Source: Phocoena phocoena
Lineage: Eukaryota; Chordata; Mammalia; Artiodactyla; Phocoenidae
Assembly (NCBI RefSeq): GCF_963924675.1
Contig: NC_089224.1
Coordinates: forward strand, 63,473,464-63,537,463
Direction: 5' to 3'
DNA: 64,000 bases
Below, one piece after another: positions 21,286 to 32,486 of this stretch (positions within the stretch are counted from its first letter, which is position 1; every line of letters starts with the position of its first letter). Under the pieces are notes generated by a model. The model had not been told where the DNA came from and did not search any database. It saw only the letters and a list, made by a program, of their open reading frames with translations. Both the position numbers and the translations under genes were made by a program.

Positions 21286-22410
21286 ATGGGGGAGGTGAGA
21301 GGGAAGAGACAAAAACAAGCAAGTGAATGAAAAGAAAATACATATATGGCCTGACTCTTATTCTGGTGAACAGAAAAATAAATATAAACAAACAAGAACT
21401 TGAAAAGCCTGTTGGGGCCAACTGTTTCAAACATGCTCTGCATGAAATATCAACAGTTTTCATCACAAGATACAGAAAGTGTTAGTTTACTGTAATTATG
21501 TTTAGATGAGACCATTTGAAGGTAAATAACCCACAGGGTATTTTGTAAACATACTTGAGTTATTCCTGCCCCTGGTATATATTGAACTCAAATTCTTCCA
21601 GTGCACAGTTGTCACCCAGCTCAGTGAGAGATGATTCCATGTTAGTACTGGAGACAGAAAAGAAAAAAAATTTTTTTCTATTACAAATGGCCCATAATTT
21701 CCCTGAGGAGTGGTTACAAATGTTTGGTTCAACTGTTCAAATTAAAGCAGTTAGAAAGTATTTTAACAACCGCTAGATGAAGGAGCTAGCAATGATATTA
21801 TGAGTGTGGACAAGAATGTGAGGGCTGAGAGAAAATGGAAATAAGAGATTTGACTTTGTCAAGGTGAGCGATGTAATCTTGAGTAAAAAGCTAACATGGT
21901 CTGCCCACCGGAGGTGGGAAAGGTGTTGGGTTACTGGCAGAGTGGCTTTGGCCATGACCCATAGGGCAGAGACATTTCTCCTCTGGGTTCCCGCCACAAA
22001 GAGGCATTTCCATATAACCCTGCATTGCTGGGAAACCTTTCCTATTGTTTCTCTCATTCCTTGTCTCTGCCATAGTATAGCAATTTCTGAAAAAGCACAA
22101 AGACAGCCAGTAGTCAGGGAAGTAAAACTAGCAGATACCTGAGTGATTTTCCAGGTGGCAAAAGACCAGAAATAGAATTCAGAATAGAAAAGAGGAAGTA
22201 AACTTGAACCAAAGCAGGCCCAAAGACAAGCATAAATGAAATACCCCATCTCTCTTAAACTTTGTGGGGAAGTAAGGACCATTTTACATGCAAAGCCTGG
22301 GAAGATGAGAAATAACTTTATGATTCAATCAAACTGAAAAAGATAGGCCTACTCCTTTGGCACGGACACAAGTGAGATATTTATCAACCATGCGTCCTTT
22401 TGCAATGTAC
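21286..22410. other. Unassigned non-coding sequence
   Basis: About 1.1 kb without a recognised repeat. The minus-strand ORF at 21773-22282 (169 codons) overlaps other chance ORFs on both strands and shows no family motif. Confidence 0.4.
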
Positions 22411-22411
22411 C

Positions 22412-22530
22412 ATATTCCTCTTAGCCTCAGTTTCACCATCTGTGCCTGCAAGGATTAGATGAGATTTATATGTTATAAAGGATTTACATGTTAGTTTCTT
22501 AGCACACTGCCTGACACAGAGAAATCACTC
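22412..22530 (+). mobile_element. MIR SINE fragment
   Basis: 'cctcttagcctcagtttcaccatctgtgcctgcaaggattagatgag' then 'cttagcacactgcctgacaca' is the MIR 3' two thirds. Confidence 0.75.
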
Positions 22531-22537
22531 TATAATT

Positions 22538-22609
22538 CCCCTTCCTTCCTTCCTTCCTTCCTCCCTCCCTCCCTCCCTCCCTCCCTCCTTTCCTTCCTTC
22601 CTTCCTTCT
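22538..22609. repeat. (TTCC)n/(CCCT)n compound microsatellite
   Basis: About 72 bp of TTCC units flank a central CTCC run, a strand-asymmetric pyrimidine tract. The long minus-strand ORF across it is an artefact of the repeat. Confidence 0.95.
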
Positions 22610-23399
22610 CCAAATCCATACTGGAACAAGGAAAGCCAAGAGAAATGCGGTTTGGGCTTTTAATCTACAACCTTCTCCTTTATTCTCTTCTAAGGGCACC
22701 ATGAATTTATCCCTGAAGTCAATCCCTGAAAGAGGTTAGTTCTCCCAGCAAGACCCCAATTGCTGCTGCGTGGTTGTCTCAGGAAAGGGTACTGGTCCTT
22801 CCTTCCCCAGTGGGGGAAGCCAGTGCACAGCCCAGTGTCCCAACTGGGCTCATCAACCAGGGGGAACAAGTGCAGCAAAGAAATGAGATCCGAGCCAGGG
22901 GTGCTCAAAGATGAAGTAGAAACACCAGAGGGTGAAATCAGGGGCAGATGGGGAAACGCATCAGGCAGCCTCTACCTGTTGCTCAGAGAAGAAAGGCAAG
23001 ATCCCCAGCCAATTCTCAACATTCCAGGGAGAAGCCTTTCTCCTGCTACTTACCTTTCTAGAGCTAAAGGCAGCTGTCGACGTCATAAATTCAGTGGCTT
23101 CTTAATTTTCAACAAGAAAATTGAGATTAAGAGATTTATGATTTGCCCGAAGCCACATGGTCAGAATATTTTTTTAATAACAAAAGAAAAAAAGAGGAAA
23201 AAAAGCTTGTCATCCAAAGCAATGCTCCCTACTGACCAGAACTTTCTCTACTGAACTGTGCTCTCCATCAGGCCCTGATAAAGAATCATCTTTGTTTCTA
23301 ACAGTAAAGAGACAGCCAACAACTTGCAGACAGTGTGTTATTCTTGTAAATTTCATCTTTTCACTCAATAGAGTAAGAATTATGCTTGTGTAGGTGAGC
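22610..23399. other. Unassigned, with a reverse MIR scrap
   Basis: 'acaagaaaattgagattaagagatttatgatttgcccgaagccacatggtcagaa' at 23110-23165 is MIR core in reverse. The remainder, including a 164-codon ORF at 22760-23254 that runs through the MIR scrap, has no recognised content. Confidence 0.45.
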
Positions 23400-24010
23400 A
23401 TGATAAAAGAGACCGCCCAGTGGCCTTCTGGTTCTAGTCACGCATGTCTGTAGGGTCCCAGATGGGCACAGAATTTATCCCATGTCACCGAAATGAGATA
23501 TGCATGAGGGACTACATATAACGGTGAGGGCAAGGTTGAAGGAACAAATAAGGGTGGGGAGACACCCAGAGACCAGCAGGCATGGGCACCTCAGGGGCTG
23601 AAGAGGAGGAGATAATGTCACTGGAGCCCCTTGAGATGCAGGGCCTGTCACAGAGGGAGGGCGGCAGCTAGCGCACCACTCTCCACCTGTTACCGGAGCC
23701 TCCCACTGACCGAGCCCATCTGGAAGCCAGGAGGCACGGAGCCACAGGTAATGCAGTTGGTTGCCAGTGGAAATTAACCAGGAAGGGCCATCTCCAGGAC
23801 AGTGACAGAGACACCCTGGCTACGGACGTTGGGAGCTAGGGAGCCTTCTCTAAAGGAGTCTCAGATACTGGAGGGGCTGCTGGGGTACAGCTAGAGCAGT
23901 GGCAAAAATAAGGTAGACTTCAGGTAGGCCATTAGAAGTGGGAAAGGGGCACCAGAAAAAGGTCAGGAATGGGATGGTCCCTGAAAGAGAAATCAGCAAG
24001 AAGCCACACA
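23400..24010. mobile_element. Possible LTR-type repeat, unresolved
   Basis: 'cctgttaccggagcctcccactgaccgagcccatctggaagccaggaggcacggagcc' recalls a repeated mammalian LTR or internal segment ('cctcccattggccgaacccaactggaagccag'). The purine-rich surroundings fit this, but I cannot define the ends or the family. Confidence 0.3.
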
Positions 24011-24480
24011 AAGAGAGATGCCCTTCCCAGCAGTAATCCCTACAGTGTGATATCGAGAAGCATTATGCAGGAGATTAAGGTGCCTTAGAGACGGGGCCAG
24101 GAAGCAGACTGCTTGAAAGGATGTTGTTTAAAATAAGCCTCATACTCAGAACCGTAAGGAGTTATGGATGAGTACAGAAATGGGGAGAGGAATGCTGCAG
24201 CTCCAAGTGCAAACAGAAGGGCAGCAGGAAGCCCAGGGGAGGAAAGGAGGACTGGACATATGCGAGACGAGAGGCACCAGCTTTGTCCAGAACAGGGAGT
24301 GGTCCTGCATAACATGAAAAAGGAAGAGAGGAACTGCAGCTGTTGGCGGTTGAGCACTGCTAACCTGGTGACCCAGGCAAAGAAGGGTGCTTCATCTGTT
24401 GCCATCTCATTGAAAATTTCATCTTCCCAACACTAAAGAAGCTATTGTTAACCTCACTTGACAGATAAAGAAACAGAAAT
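24011..24480. other. Unassigned non-coding sequence
   Basis: Purine-rich. Overlapping ORFs on both strands (24085-24405 minus, 24164-24436 plus) show no known motif. Confidence 0.4.
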
Positions 24481-24481
24481 A

Positions 24482-24722
24482 GGCGAGCTTACTGGTTAAG
24501 AGCAAAGGTGCTGAAGGCACATTTCCTGGGTTCCAGTCTTTGCTGTGTGACCTTAGGCAAGTTACTTAACCCCTCTGTGCCTAACATTTTCATCTGTGAA
24601 ATAAAGTTAATAATATCAACCTCATAGCATACGCTTAAATACTTAAAAATACCTGTAAGTTAATACTTGCAGGTGTGAATACCTGATCAGTGACTGACAC
24701 AGACATTTAATAAACGCTAGTT
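24482..24722 (+). mobile_element. MIR SINE, near full length
   Basis: It runs from 'gcttactggttaagagcaaaggtgctgaaggcacat' through 'tttgctgtgtgaccttaggcaagttacttaacccctctgtgcc' to 'cagtgactgacacagacatttaataaacgctag'. Confidence 0.9.
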
Positions 24723-25462
24723 GTGGGTACTGTGTACTTCCTAAATGCACAGAGGAGCCTGGAATTGATTCCAGATTTTTTGAACCCCCAATTCAAATGT
24801 TGTTACCACTCTGCCATGCTGCCACCCTGTCCCAAGTGGCACAGAGTTGCCAGGGAATACAGGGGCCTGTGTTCATGGAATCTCAGCCTCATGGAATCTC
24901 CTTCAGACCTTCCAGCTCTCCCAGCTCCAATCCTAAATTCCTCAAGGAACCTTGGGATTACTCTGGTTCCCAGGACGCTCAGTTATGCAGAGGAGGGGGC
25001 TTACTGATTGGTACAACCTGGAGAAGCTCAAGGTGATAGAAGAAGCAGTGCCAAAAGCAGTACCTGGCTTGGAACTATCTACCAATCTCTGTTGGGCCTG
25101 AGTCTGTCCGTGCGCACAGCCGCCTTATGTGGGACTTAGTCTCAGAAGCTCCATCCTCTGGCAAAAGTGAACGCACTCCCTCCCACTCTCAGAGCCTGTC
25201 TGCCTCCTGGCATCTCTGGCCAAAGACATCTGTTGTCCTCTTGCTCCCCTCACTGTGGCTCCACGAGGACCTGCACCGCCCCCTCAACTGAGTGAGTCCA
25301 GGACTTGAGGCATGTTCTGCCCTTTCACTCCAATCTGTACCACGAGCCTCGAGCGCCTGTTCTTTTATCACAAACCGAACTACAAGACTGAAAGTGCCCT
25401 GGCTTTGCAAGTTATACGATGAAAGTCTCTGATAAACTCTCACAGTAGCTGCAGCACGTGCC
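24723..25462. other. Unassigned non-coding sequence
   Basis: No repeat or gene was recognised. Confidence 0.4.
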
Positions 25463-25795
25463 ATAGACTGAAAGTTTGTTTCTCCCCAGAATTCATATGT
25501 TGAAGTCTAAATCCTCAATGTGATGGTATTTAGAGGAGGGGCATTTGGGAGGTAATTAGATCATAATGGGACGAGTGCCTTTGTAAAAAGAGGAGAGAAA
25601 GGTTTTCCCCCCAGCCCCCTCTCTGCCAGGTGAGAATGAGAAAACAGTCATCTACAAACCAGGTGGAGGGCTTTCACCAGACACTAGGTCTTCTGCTGGT
25701 ACCCTGATCTGGAACATCCCAGCCTCCAGAACTGTGAGAAGTAAATGCCAATTCTTTTCAAGTCACCCAGACTGTACTTGGTTTTGTCCTAAAAT
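25463..25795 (+). mobile_element. MaLR-class LTR (MST/MLT1-like)
   Basis: 'atagactgaaagtttgtttctccccagaattcatatgttgaagtctaaatcctcaatgtgatggtatttagagg' is the start of an MST/MLT1-type LTR. It ends with 'catcccagcctccagaactgtgagaagtaaatgcc', 'caagtcacccagactgtacttggttttgtcct'. Confidence 0.85.
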
Positions 25796-26600
25796 ATTTT
25801 CTGGAAAAGAGACAAATAAATTATGACTCAAGAACCTTTCTAGCCTTCAGAATCAGTGATTCTTCACCATTAATAACCCCTAAACATCAACTAATATAAA
25901 CAGTTAAGAAAAGAATCTATGGGAAGAAGGGAGTATGTATGATATTTACTGGTGTTATCCAGAAAATGTCACCCTGTTTGCAATGAGGAATCCCTTTGCT
26001 GTTCAAATGGCCACAAGAAAGTGATTTGTCCCACCAGTCTCAGAAAGTGGGGATCCCATAACCATCCCAGAAAGGCTGTGGTCAGCCGAGAAAGCTGAGC
26101 ACAGCAAAGAGAGACTGCAGGCTGGGACAGGAGAGTGACTGGAGAGAGACAGCTGCAGGGCCGTGCTCTCAAAGGCCACCAGGGTTAACAACTAAGGGAA
26201 ACTCACAGCGTTTTGCAGGACAAGCTAGAGAGCATCAAAGCCCTCTTTGTAAATCATCTGCTGAAGACTCCCCTTGGAAACGGTTCAAAAGCAGAAACTC
26301 AGGAGCAATGGCCTTAAAACCAGCAAAAGAGGGCTACACCCTTGCCTTTGAGAAACAAGAACCAAACAGAGCAGCCAAAAGAATGTTAGCAAAATCTGGG
26401 ACAAGAAAAATGCAGGCAAAGCTAGAGAAGTGACCATTGCTTTAACCCCCTTAGTAAAGAGGTGCTATAATTTAATATCAGAATCTACTGTATAGTTAGT
26501 ATTCACTCCAATAAATAAACATTCTATGTGACTCTCTAATCAGAGTGGAGATTCTGCCATCCTTCATACAACTTTTAAAAATAATGGTAAGAATAGCTTT
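25796..26600. other. Unassigned non-coding sequence
   Basis: No repeat or gene was recognised. Confidence 0.4.
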
Positions 26601-26602
26601 TC

Positions 26603-26800
26603 AAATTTATGAATGTTTCATAGGTACCAGGTACTGCAGTAAGTGCTTCAAAGCCTATCTCATTTCTCAACAGGACCCTAGGAAGCGGGTACCATCGTTA
26701 TTCCTAATTCATGGAGAAGGAAGGTTGGACTCAGAGAGCTTAAAGAGCTCTTCTAGGTCACATAAAGGGGGACAGAACCAGGATTTGAACCCAGAGATAT
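26603..26800 (-). mobile_element. MIR SINE
   Basis: 'taccaggtactgcagtaagtgcttcaaagcctatctcatttctcaacaggaccctaggaagcgggtaccatcg' through 'agagcttaaagagctcttctaggtcacata' and 'accaggatttgaaccca' follows reverse MIR. Confidence 0.85.
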
Positions 26801-26814
26801 TGAAACTAACTACA

Positions 26815-26995
26815 AGAGCAGACACTTTCAAAAGCCAGTACAGATTCTCTGGGGATCTTGTGAAAATTGCAGGCTCTCAGACCACACCCCCCGAGTTTCA
26901 GATTCAGTGGGATTGTGGTGGAGTCCTGGATCTCAAGCATCCCCCAGATGATTCTGATGGGCATGGTCTGGGAGCGCACTTTGCTGATGGCTTCA
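26815..26995 (+). mobile_element. MER5-type hAT element
   Basis: 'ggggatcttgtgaaaattgcaggctctcagaccacaccccccgagtttcagattcagtggg' and 'caagcatcccccagatgattctgatgggcatggtctgggagcgcactttg' follow the MER5A/B pattern. Orientation is tentative. Confidence 0.65.
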
Positions 26996-27214
26996 CCACA
27001 CCATAACGCCTCTTTTGCTAATTTTCAAGAAGTTCCACATTAAAGATATCACTCCAGGTGTTATGTATGCATAGCTGGACTGGGCCAACCCCAGATGTCA
27101 CAGTCAAGGTCAGGAATCCCAGAATGGGCCGATGCAGGTCAGCAGCCGCTACTCCTTGGAGAATGTTTCTCTCATGGCTTCTTTCTGCCTGGGTTGTTCA
27201 ACATGAACGATACA

Positions 27215-29163
27215 GTATTTTCTCCCTTTACCTCCTTGTACTGAACTCTGCTTTATTGTGCTTCATGGATATTGTGTGTTTTACAAACCAAAGGTTTGTG
27301 GCAACTCTGTGTTAAGCAAGTCTATGGGCACCATTTTTCCAACAACATTTGCTCAGTTCATGTCTCTGTTGTATTTTGGTAATTCTCACAACATTTCAAA
27401 TATGTTCATTATTTTTATATTTGTCATGATAATCTATGATCAGTGATGTTTGATATTACTGTTGTAATTGACTTGGGGTGCCACAAACCCCATCCAAATA
27501 AGATGGCAAACTTAATCAATAAATTGTGTTCTCACTGCTCCACCTACCAGCCATTCCACCATTTCTCTCCCTCTCCTCAAGTCTCCCCCTTCCCTAAGAC
27601 ACAGCAATACTGAAGTAATAACCCTACAGTGGGCTCTGAGTGTTCAAGTGAAAGGAAGAGTTGTACATCTCTCATTTTAAATCAAAAGCTAGAAATGATT
27701 AAGCTTAGTGAGGAAGGTATATTGAAAGCTGAGACAGGATGAAAGCTAGGCCTCTTGGTGCCAAAGAGTTAGCCAAGTTACAGGTGCAAAGAAAAGTTCT
27801 TGAAGGATATTAAAAGTGCTACTCCATTGAAAACATGAATCATAAGAAAGTGAAACAGCCTTATTGCTAATATGGAGGACGTTTTAATGGTCTGGATAGA
27901 AGACCAAACCAGTCATAACATTCCCTTAAGCCAAAGCCTAATCCAGAGAAAGGCCCTAACTCTCTTCAATTCCATGAAGGCTGAAAGATGTGAGGAAGCT
28001 AGCAGAGGTTGTTCCGTGAGGTTTAAGGAAAGAGGTCATCTCCATAACATAAAAGTGCCACATGAAGCAGCAAGTGCTGATGCAAAAGCTGCAGGAAATG
28101 AGGCAGAAGATCTAGCTAAGATAATTCATGAAGGTGGTTACACTAAGCAACAGATTTTCAATGCTGATGAAACAGCCTTGCATTGGAAGAAGATGCCATC
28201 TAGGACTTTCATAGCTAGAGAGGAGGAGTCAATGCCTGGCTTCAAAGCTTCAAAGGACAGGCTGACCCTCTTTTTTAGGGAATAATGCAGCTGACAACTT
28301 TCAGTTGAAGTCACTGCTCATTGACCACTCTGAAAAATCCTAGCCCTTAAGAAAGATGCTACATCTACTCTACCTGTGCTCTATAATGGAACAACAAAGC
28401 CTGGATGACAACACATGTGTTGACAACATGGTTTACTGAATATTTTAAACCCACTGTTGAGACCAACTGCTCAGAAAAGATTTCTTTCAAATTATTACTG
28501 ACATCTTGTCACCCAAGAGCTCTGATCAAGATGTACAACAAGATTAGCAATGTTTTCATGACTGCTAATACAACATCCATACTGTAGACCATGGATCAAG
28601 GAGTCATCTTGACTTTCAAGTCTTATTATTTAAGAAATAGATTTTATAAGGCTCTAGCTGCCATAGATAGTGATTTCTCTGGTGGATCTGGACAAAGTAC
28701 ATTGAAAACCTCTGGAAAGGATTCACCATTCTAGATGGTGAATTAAGAACGTTTGTGATTCATGGGAAGAGATCAAAATATCAACATTAACAGGGATCTG
28801 GAGGAAGTTGACTCCAACTCTCATGGACGACTCTGAGGGGTTTAAGTCTTCAGTGGAGGAAGTAACTGCAGATGTGGTAGAAAAAGCAAGAGAACTAGAA
28901 TTAAAAGTGGAGCCTGAATATGTGGCTGAATTGCTGCAATCTCAAGGTAAAATTTTAACGTATGAAGAGTTACTTCTTACGGATGAGCAAAGAAAGTGGT
29001 TTCTTAAAATGGAATCTACTCCTAATGAAGGTGCTATGAAGATTGTTGAAGTAACAACAAATGATTTAGAATAGTACATAAACTTAGTTGATAAAGCAGC
29101 AGCAGAGTTTGAGAGGACTGAGTCCAACTTTGAAAGAATTTTTAATTACTGTGGATAAGTAAA
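27215..29163 (+). mobile_element. Tigger1 DNA transposon, left part
   Basis: Tigger1 is a pogo-like Tc1/mariner transposon that moved by cut-and-paste into TA sites. The left end carries 'ctgctttattgtgcttcatggatattgtg', 'gtttgtggcaactctgtgttaagcaagtctatgggcaccatttttccaac' and 'attgacttggggtgccacaaaccccatccaaataagatggc', the known Tigger1 5' region. A TA dinucleotide precedes CAG at 27215. The transposase region follows (27629-29160). The element then breaks off at the L1 insertion and resumes at about 30745. Confidence 0.9.
27629..29160 (+). pseudogene. Tigger1 transposase pseudogene
   Basis: The coding region of the pogo-type DDE transposase is recognisable along its length. The position of the family's start codon (27629-27631) reads GTG. 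The helix-turn-helix region ('aatcaaaagctagaaatgattaagcttagtgagg') is present but shifted in frame. The longest open piece (27872-28285) holds the CENP-B-like DNA-binding part and the catalytic [10 protein letters not shown] with the first Asp. The second acidic motif near 28500 is degraded: the text before CHPRAL has lost the aspartate. In the third, ANTTSIL is followed by a stop at about 28585, where the family has a glutamine. A last open piece (28808-29074) carries LMDDSEGFKSSVEEVTADVV. Several frameshifts and stops make it non-functional. Confidence 0.92.
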
Positions 29164-30744
29164 AGGAAATCTACAGATTTGGTGCAATCCCTCTCAAATT
29201 GCCAATGGCATTTTTCACAGAGCCCGAAAAAATATTTTTTTAATTTGTATGGTGACACAAAAGACCCCGAATAGCCAACGCAATCTTGAGAAAGAAAAAT
29301 GGAGCTAGAGGAATCAGGCTCTCTAGCTTCAGACTATACTACAAAGCTACATTAGTCAAATTAGAATGACACTGGCAAATAAAGAAAAATATATCAATGG
29401 AACAGGATAGAAAGTCTACACATAAACCCATGCACCTATGGTCAATTAATCTAGGACAAAAGAGGAAAGAATATACAATGGAGAAAAGACACTGTCTTCA
29501 ATAAATGGTGCTGGGATAACCAGACAGCTACATGGAAAAGAATGAAATTAGAACACTCTATAACACCATACACAAAAAGAAACTCAAGATGGATTAAAAA
29601 CCTAAATGTAAGACCAGATACTATAAAATTCCTAGAGGAAAACATAGGCAGGACTCTCTGATATAAATCACAGTAATATCTTTTTGGATACATCTCCTAG
29701 GGTAATGGAAATAAAAACAAAAATAAACAAATGGGACCTAATTAAAAGCTTTTGTACAGCAAAGGAAACCATAAAGAAAAATGAAAAGACAACCTACAGT
29801 ATGGGAGAAAATATTTGCCAACAATGCAACCGACAGGGATTAATCTCCAAAATATACCAACAGCTCCATAGCAAAACAACACACACAAAAAAACAACAAT
29901 CAGAAAATGGGCAGAAAACCTAAATAGACATTTCTCCAAAGAAGACACACAGATGACCAAAAGGCACATTAAAAGATGTTCAACATCACTAATTAGAAAA
30001 ATGCAAATCAAAACTACAATGAGGTATCACCTCACACCAGTCAGAATGGCCATGATCATAAAGTCTACAAACAATAAATACTGGAGAGGGTGTGGAGAAA
30101 AGGGAACCCTCTTGTACTGTTGGTGGGAATGTAAATTGATACAGCCACTATGAGGAACAGTATGGAGTTTCCTTAAAAAACTAAAAATAGAGCTACCATA
30201 TGATCCAGTGATCCCACTCCTGGGCGTACATCTGGAGAAAACCATAATTAGAAAAGATGCATGCACCCTAGTGTTTACTGCAACATATTTACAATAGCCA
30301 AGACATGAAAGCAATCTAAATGTCCATCAACAGATGAATGGATAAAGAAGATGTGGTGCATATATACAATGGAATACTAATCAGCCATAAAAAAGAATGA
30401 AATGATGCCATCTACAGCAACATGGATGGACCTAGAGATTATCATACTAAGTGAAGTCAAAGACAAATATCATACGATATCACTTATATGTGGAATCTAA
30501 AAAAAAATGATACAAATGAACTTATTTACAAAACAGAAAACAGATACAGAAAACAAACTTATGGTTACCAAAGGGGAACTGTTGAGGGGAGGGATAAATT
30601 AGGAATTTGGGAGTAACATATACACACTACTATATATAAAATAGATAATCAACAAGCACCTACTATGTAGCACAGGGAACTCTACTCAATATTTTGTAAC
30701 AGCCTATATGGGAAAAGAATCTGAAAAAGAATATATAGATATAT
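29164..30744 (+). mobile_element. 5'-truncated L1 inserted in Tigger1, 3' end missing
   Basis: The L1 begins within ORF2 ('ctacagatttggtgcaatccctctcaaattgccaatggcatttttcacag'). It covers the ORF2 C-terminal third, with broken frames such as 29684-29923 and 29953-30153, and continues into the 3' UTR ('ggcacagggaactctactcaatattttgtaacagcctatatgggaaaagaatctg'). It stops at about 30740 without the last segment ('gtacacctgaaactaacacaacattg...') and without an A-tail. Tigger1 sequence resumes directly, so L1 terminal bases and part of Tigger1 have both been lost. Confidence 0.9.
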
Positions 30745-30857
30745 ATAGTGTTAACATAACTTTTGTATGCACTGAGAAAAATGACTCACTTTACTGCAAT
30801 ATTCACTTTATTGCAGTGGTCTGGAACCGAACCCATCATATCTTCAAGGCATGGCAG
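30745..30857 (+). mobile_element. Tigger1 DNA transposon, right end
   Basis: 'gtgttaacataacttttgtatgcactgagaaaaatgactcactttactgcaatattcactttattgcagtggtctggaaccgaaccc' and 'cttcaaggcatggcag' are the Tigger1 3' terminal region. It is inverted relative to the left end ('ctttattgtgc' against 'gcaataaag') and is followed by TA at 30858-30859. Confidence 0.9.
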
Positions 30858-30859
30858 TA

Positions 30860-31549
30860 TTTCAAAAGAGAAGGCAGCAGAAAACATTACAGAAGAGATA
30901 GCTACTAAAACCGTAAGAAGGATTAAGAAAACATATAATCTCACTCCAACTTGCTCTCTTCCTATTCACCAAAATGGATCCAAGCACTGAAAGTTTCAAC
31001 TCGAAGACTTCAAGAGTCTCCATACCACCATCCCTTTTATTTTACATTTAATAAGATTTTTAAATTAAAAGTCAAACACATATTAGGATGTAAGGTTATT
31101 TTTAAATGTATGAATCTTGATCAATATAGCCAGTTCAAGAAATGATTTAATGTCAAATGGGACTATTTTATCTTATTGGGAACAGGGTTTTGTGGTTTGA
31201 TTTTGTTGCTTTGTTTTGGCTGGGAACTCTGTCTGAAGATTATCTACTTTTTCCTAACAGAGTTTTATTTCTTAGTAGGTTTCTCATACCAATGTTACCA
31301 CTGATTCTGTATTACTTTAAAGAATGGATTTTCTAAGTAAAATTTATCCAGAATTTGCTATAACCTCTTGCTAATGCTTTTTATTAACTGCAAAAGTTAC
31401 AACTGATAAAACTGACATGACTTTACTGAAATGATATATTTTTCCAACTTCCCTACAATGAACATGGTACCCTTTATCTAAAGCTAAGAAAATGCTTATC
31501 TAATATCTCTATATTGCTAGCTTAACAGTGCCACCTATTATTAGTCACA
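30860..31549. other. Unassigned non-coding sequence (may include further 3' UTR of the retropseudogene)
   Basis: AT-rich. No repeat was recognised. The minus-strand sequence next to 31550 may be additional 3' UTR of the GTF2A2 copy if the source transcript used a later poly-A site; several AATAAA-type signals occur on that strand (for example near 31381-31386). Confidence 0.35.
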
Positions 31550-32165
31550 TTGAGTTTTAGAATGAGTTTATTAAACACTGTTCTTTGGCAACAATTTTGA
31601 CTTGTCATAAAAAGTTAAGTTTCTTCATGCTGCATAATGAAAATGACGTAAGAGGTCACAGAATTATAAGCTTCTCTCTGCTGACATCCCCCAATCCATG
31701 CAGCACAGTGTAGTCACTCCTGCATTTCTAGAATAATGTTTTCTAAAGTCTCTTTTTGTTGCACTTCAAAAAGTGCTGCTTAATGACAGAAGACGGCGCT
31801 AAAAAGCCATTTTTCCTCTATGCATTCTGTAGTATTAAAGCCAGTATTTTTACCACCGTAAGTTACAATTTTTACTTTATCCACTTTAATAAGCTCTGTC
31901 ATCTCTCTGAATTCAGCCTCACTCAATACAGAAGTCCACACGTTATCACAGAATGTGTACATAGGTGCAGAGCCTCTGGAACGTTGACTCTGTCCCTGAA
32001 TGTCGGCGCCAGAGCTCAATTTTTAGCCTTATCACACTGAAGTGGGACTTGAAGGGTGAGTTGGGGATGATCTGTTAAGACGGTAGGAACTTATCTGCAC
32101 CCTCCTGAAGACTGTTTCCTAAAGTGCATTTCCGTATAACTGATATGCTACCACTTAAGAGAAAG
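31550..32165 (-). pseudogene. GTF2A2P: Processed pseudogene of GTF2A2 (TFIIA gamma subunit)
   Basis: GTF2A2 encodes the 109-residue small subunit of transcription factor TFIIA, which stabilises TBP on promoter DNA. On the minus strand the coding segment runs from about 32151 to 31822 with no introns. It begins with a copy of the AYQLYRN-coding bases ('gcatatcagttatac') and ends with residues close to the family C-terminus: [39 protein letters not shown]. The start codon position (32151-32149) reads GTA. The normal TGA stop has become TGC, so reading continues 12 residues into the former 3' UTR. A 3' UTR-like stretch follows to an AATAAA at about 31572-31567. The middle ([11 protein letters not shown]) is diverged, and the first half is out of frame with the second. 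It is a dead retrocopy, presumably made by the L1 machinery. No poly-T tail or clear duplication remains. Confidence 0.9.
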
Positions 32166-32486
32166 AAATTCTTGAAGTCCTGTGGGACAGAGCAACACAG
32201 CCATGACTCAACGGGAGGTACCTGCTTTCCCCAATGGCCCCTTCAGCAGCCCCAGAGAGTACAGAGCTGGGTCAGTTACCCAGAAGTACTCACAAAACCT
32301 GGCAGTGAAACCACACCAGGAAGCAAGGAGACCTCCACCATTGTCTTTAAAACAAGGATTCAGAGACCAAATCTCACAGTCCCCAAGCATTAGAATGATA
32401 AAGCCTATGCAGTTCTTTTAGCAAATGAAGTAGAGAACATACACAGCTTTCTTTTCTGTAGTGGCTAGAAAGACCACTTTACACTT
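32166..32486. other. Unassigned non-coding sequence
   Basis: The part next to 32165 may be 5' UTR of the GTF2A2 retrocopy. The two overlapping ORFs here (32124-32393 and 32182-32421) show no known motif. Confidence 0.4.

Noticed and set aside
21773..22282. 169-codon minus-strand ORF
   Set aside because: ORFs in two other frames cover the same bases, and no recognisable motif is present.
22499..22702. ORF rich in Arg, Lys, Glu and Gly
   Set aside because: It is the translation of the TTCC/CCCT microsatellite.
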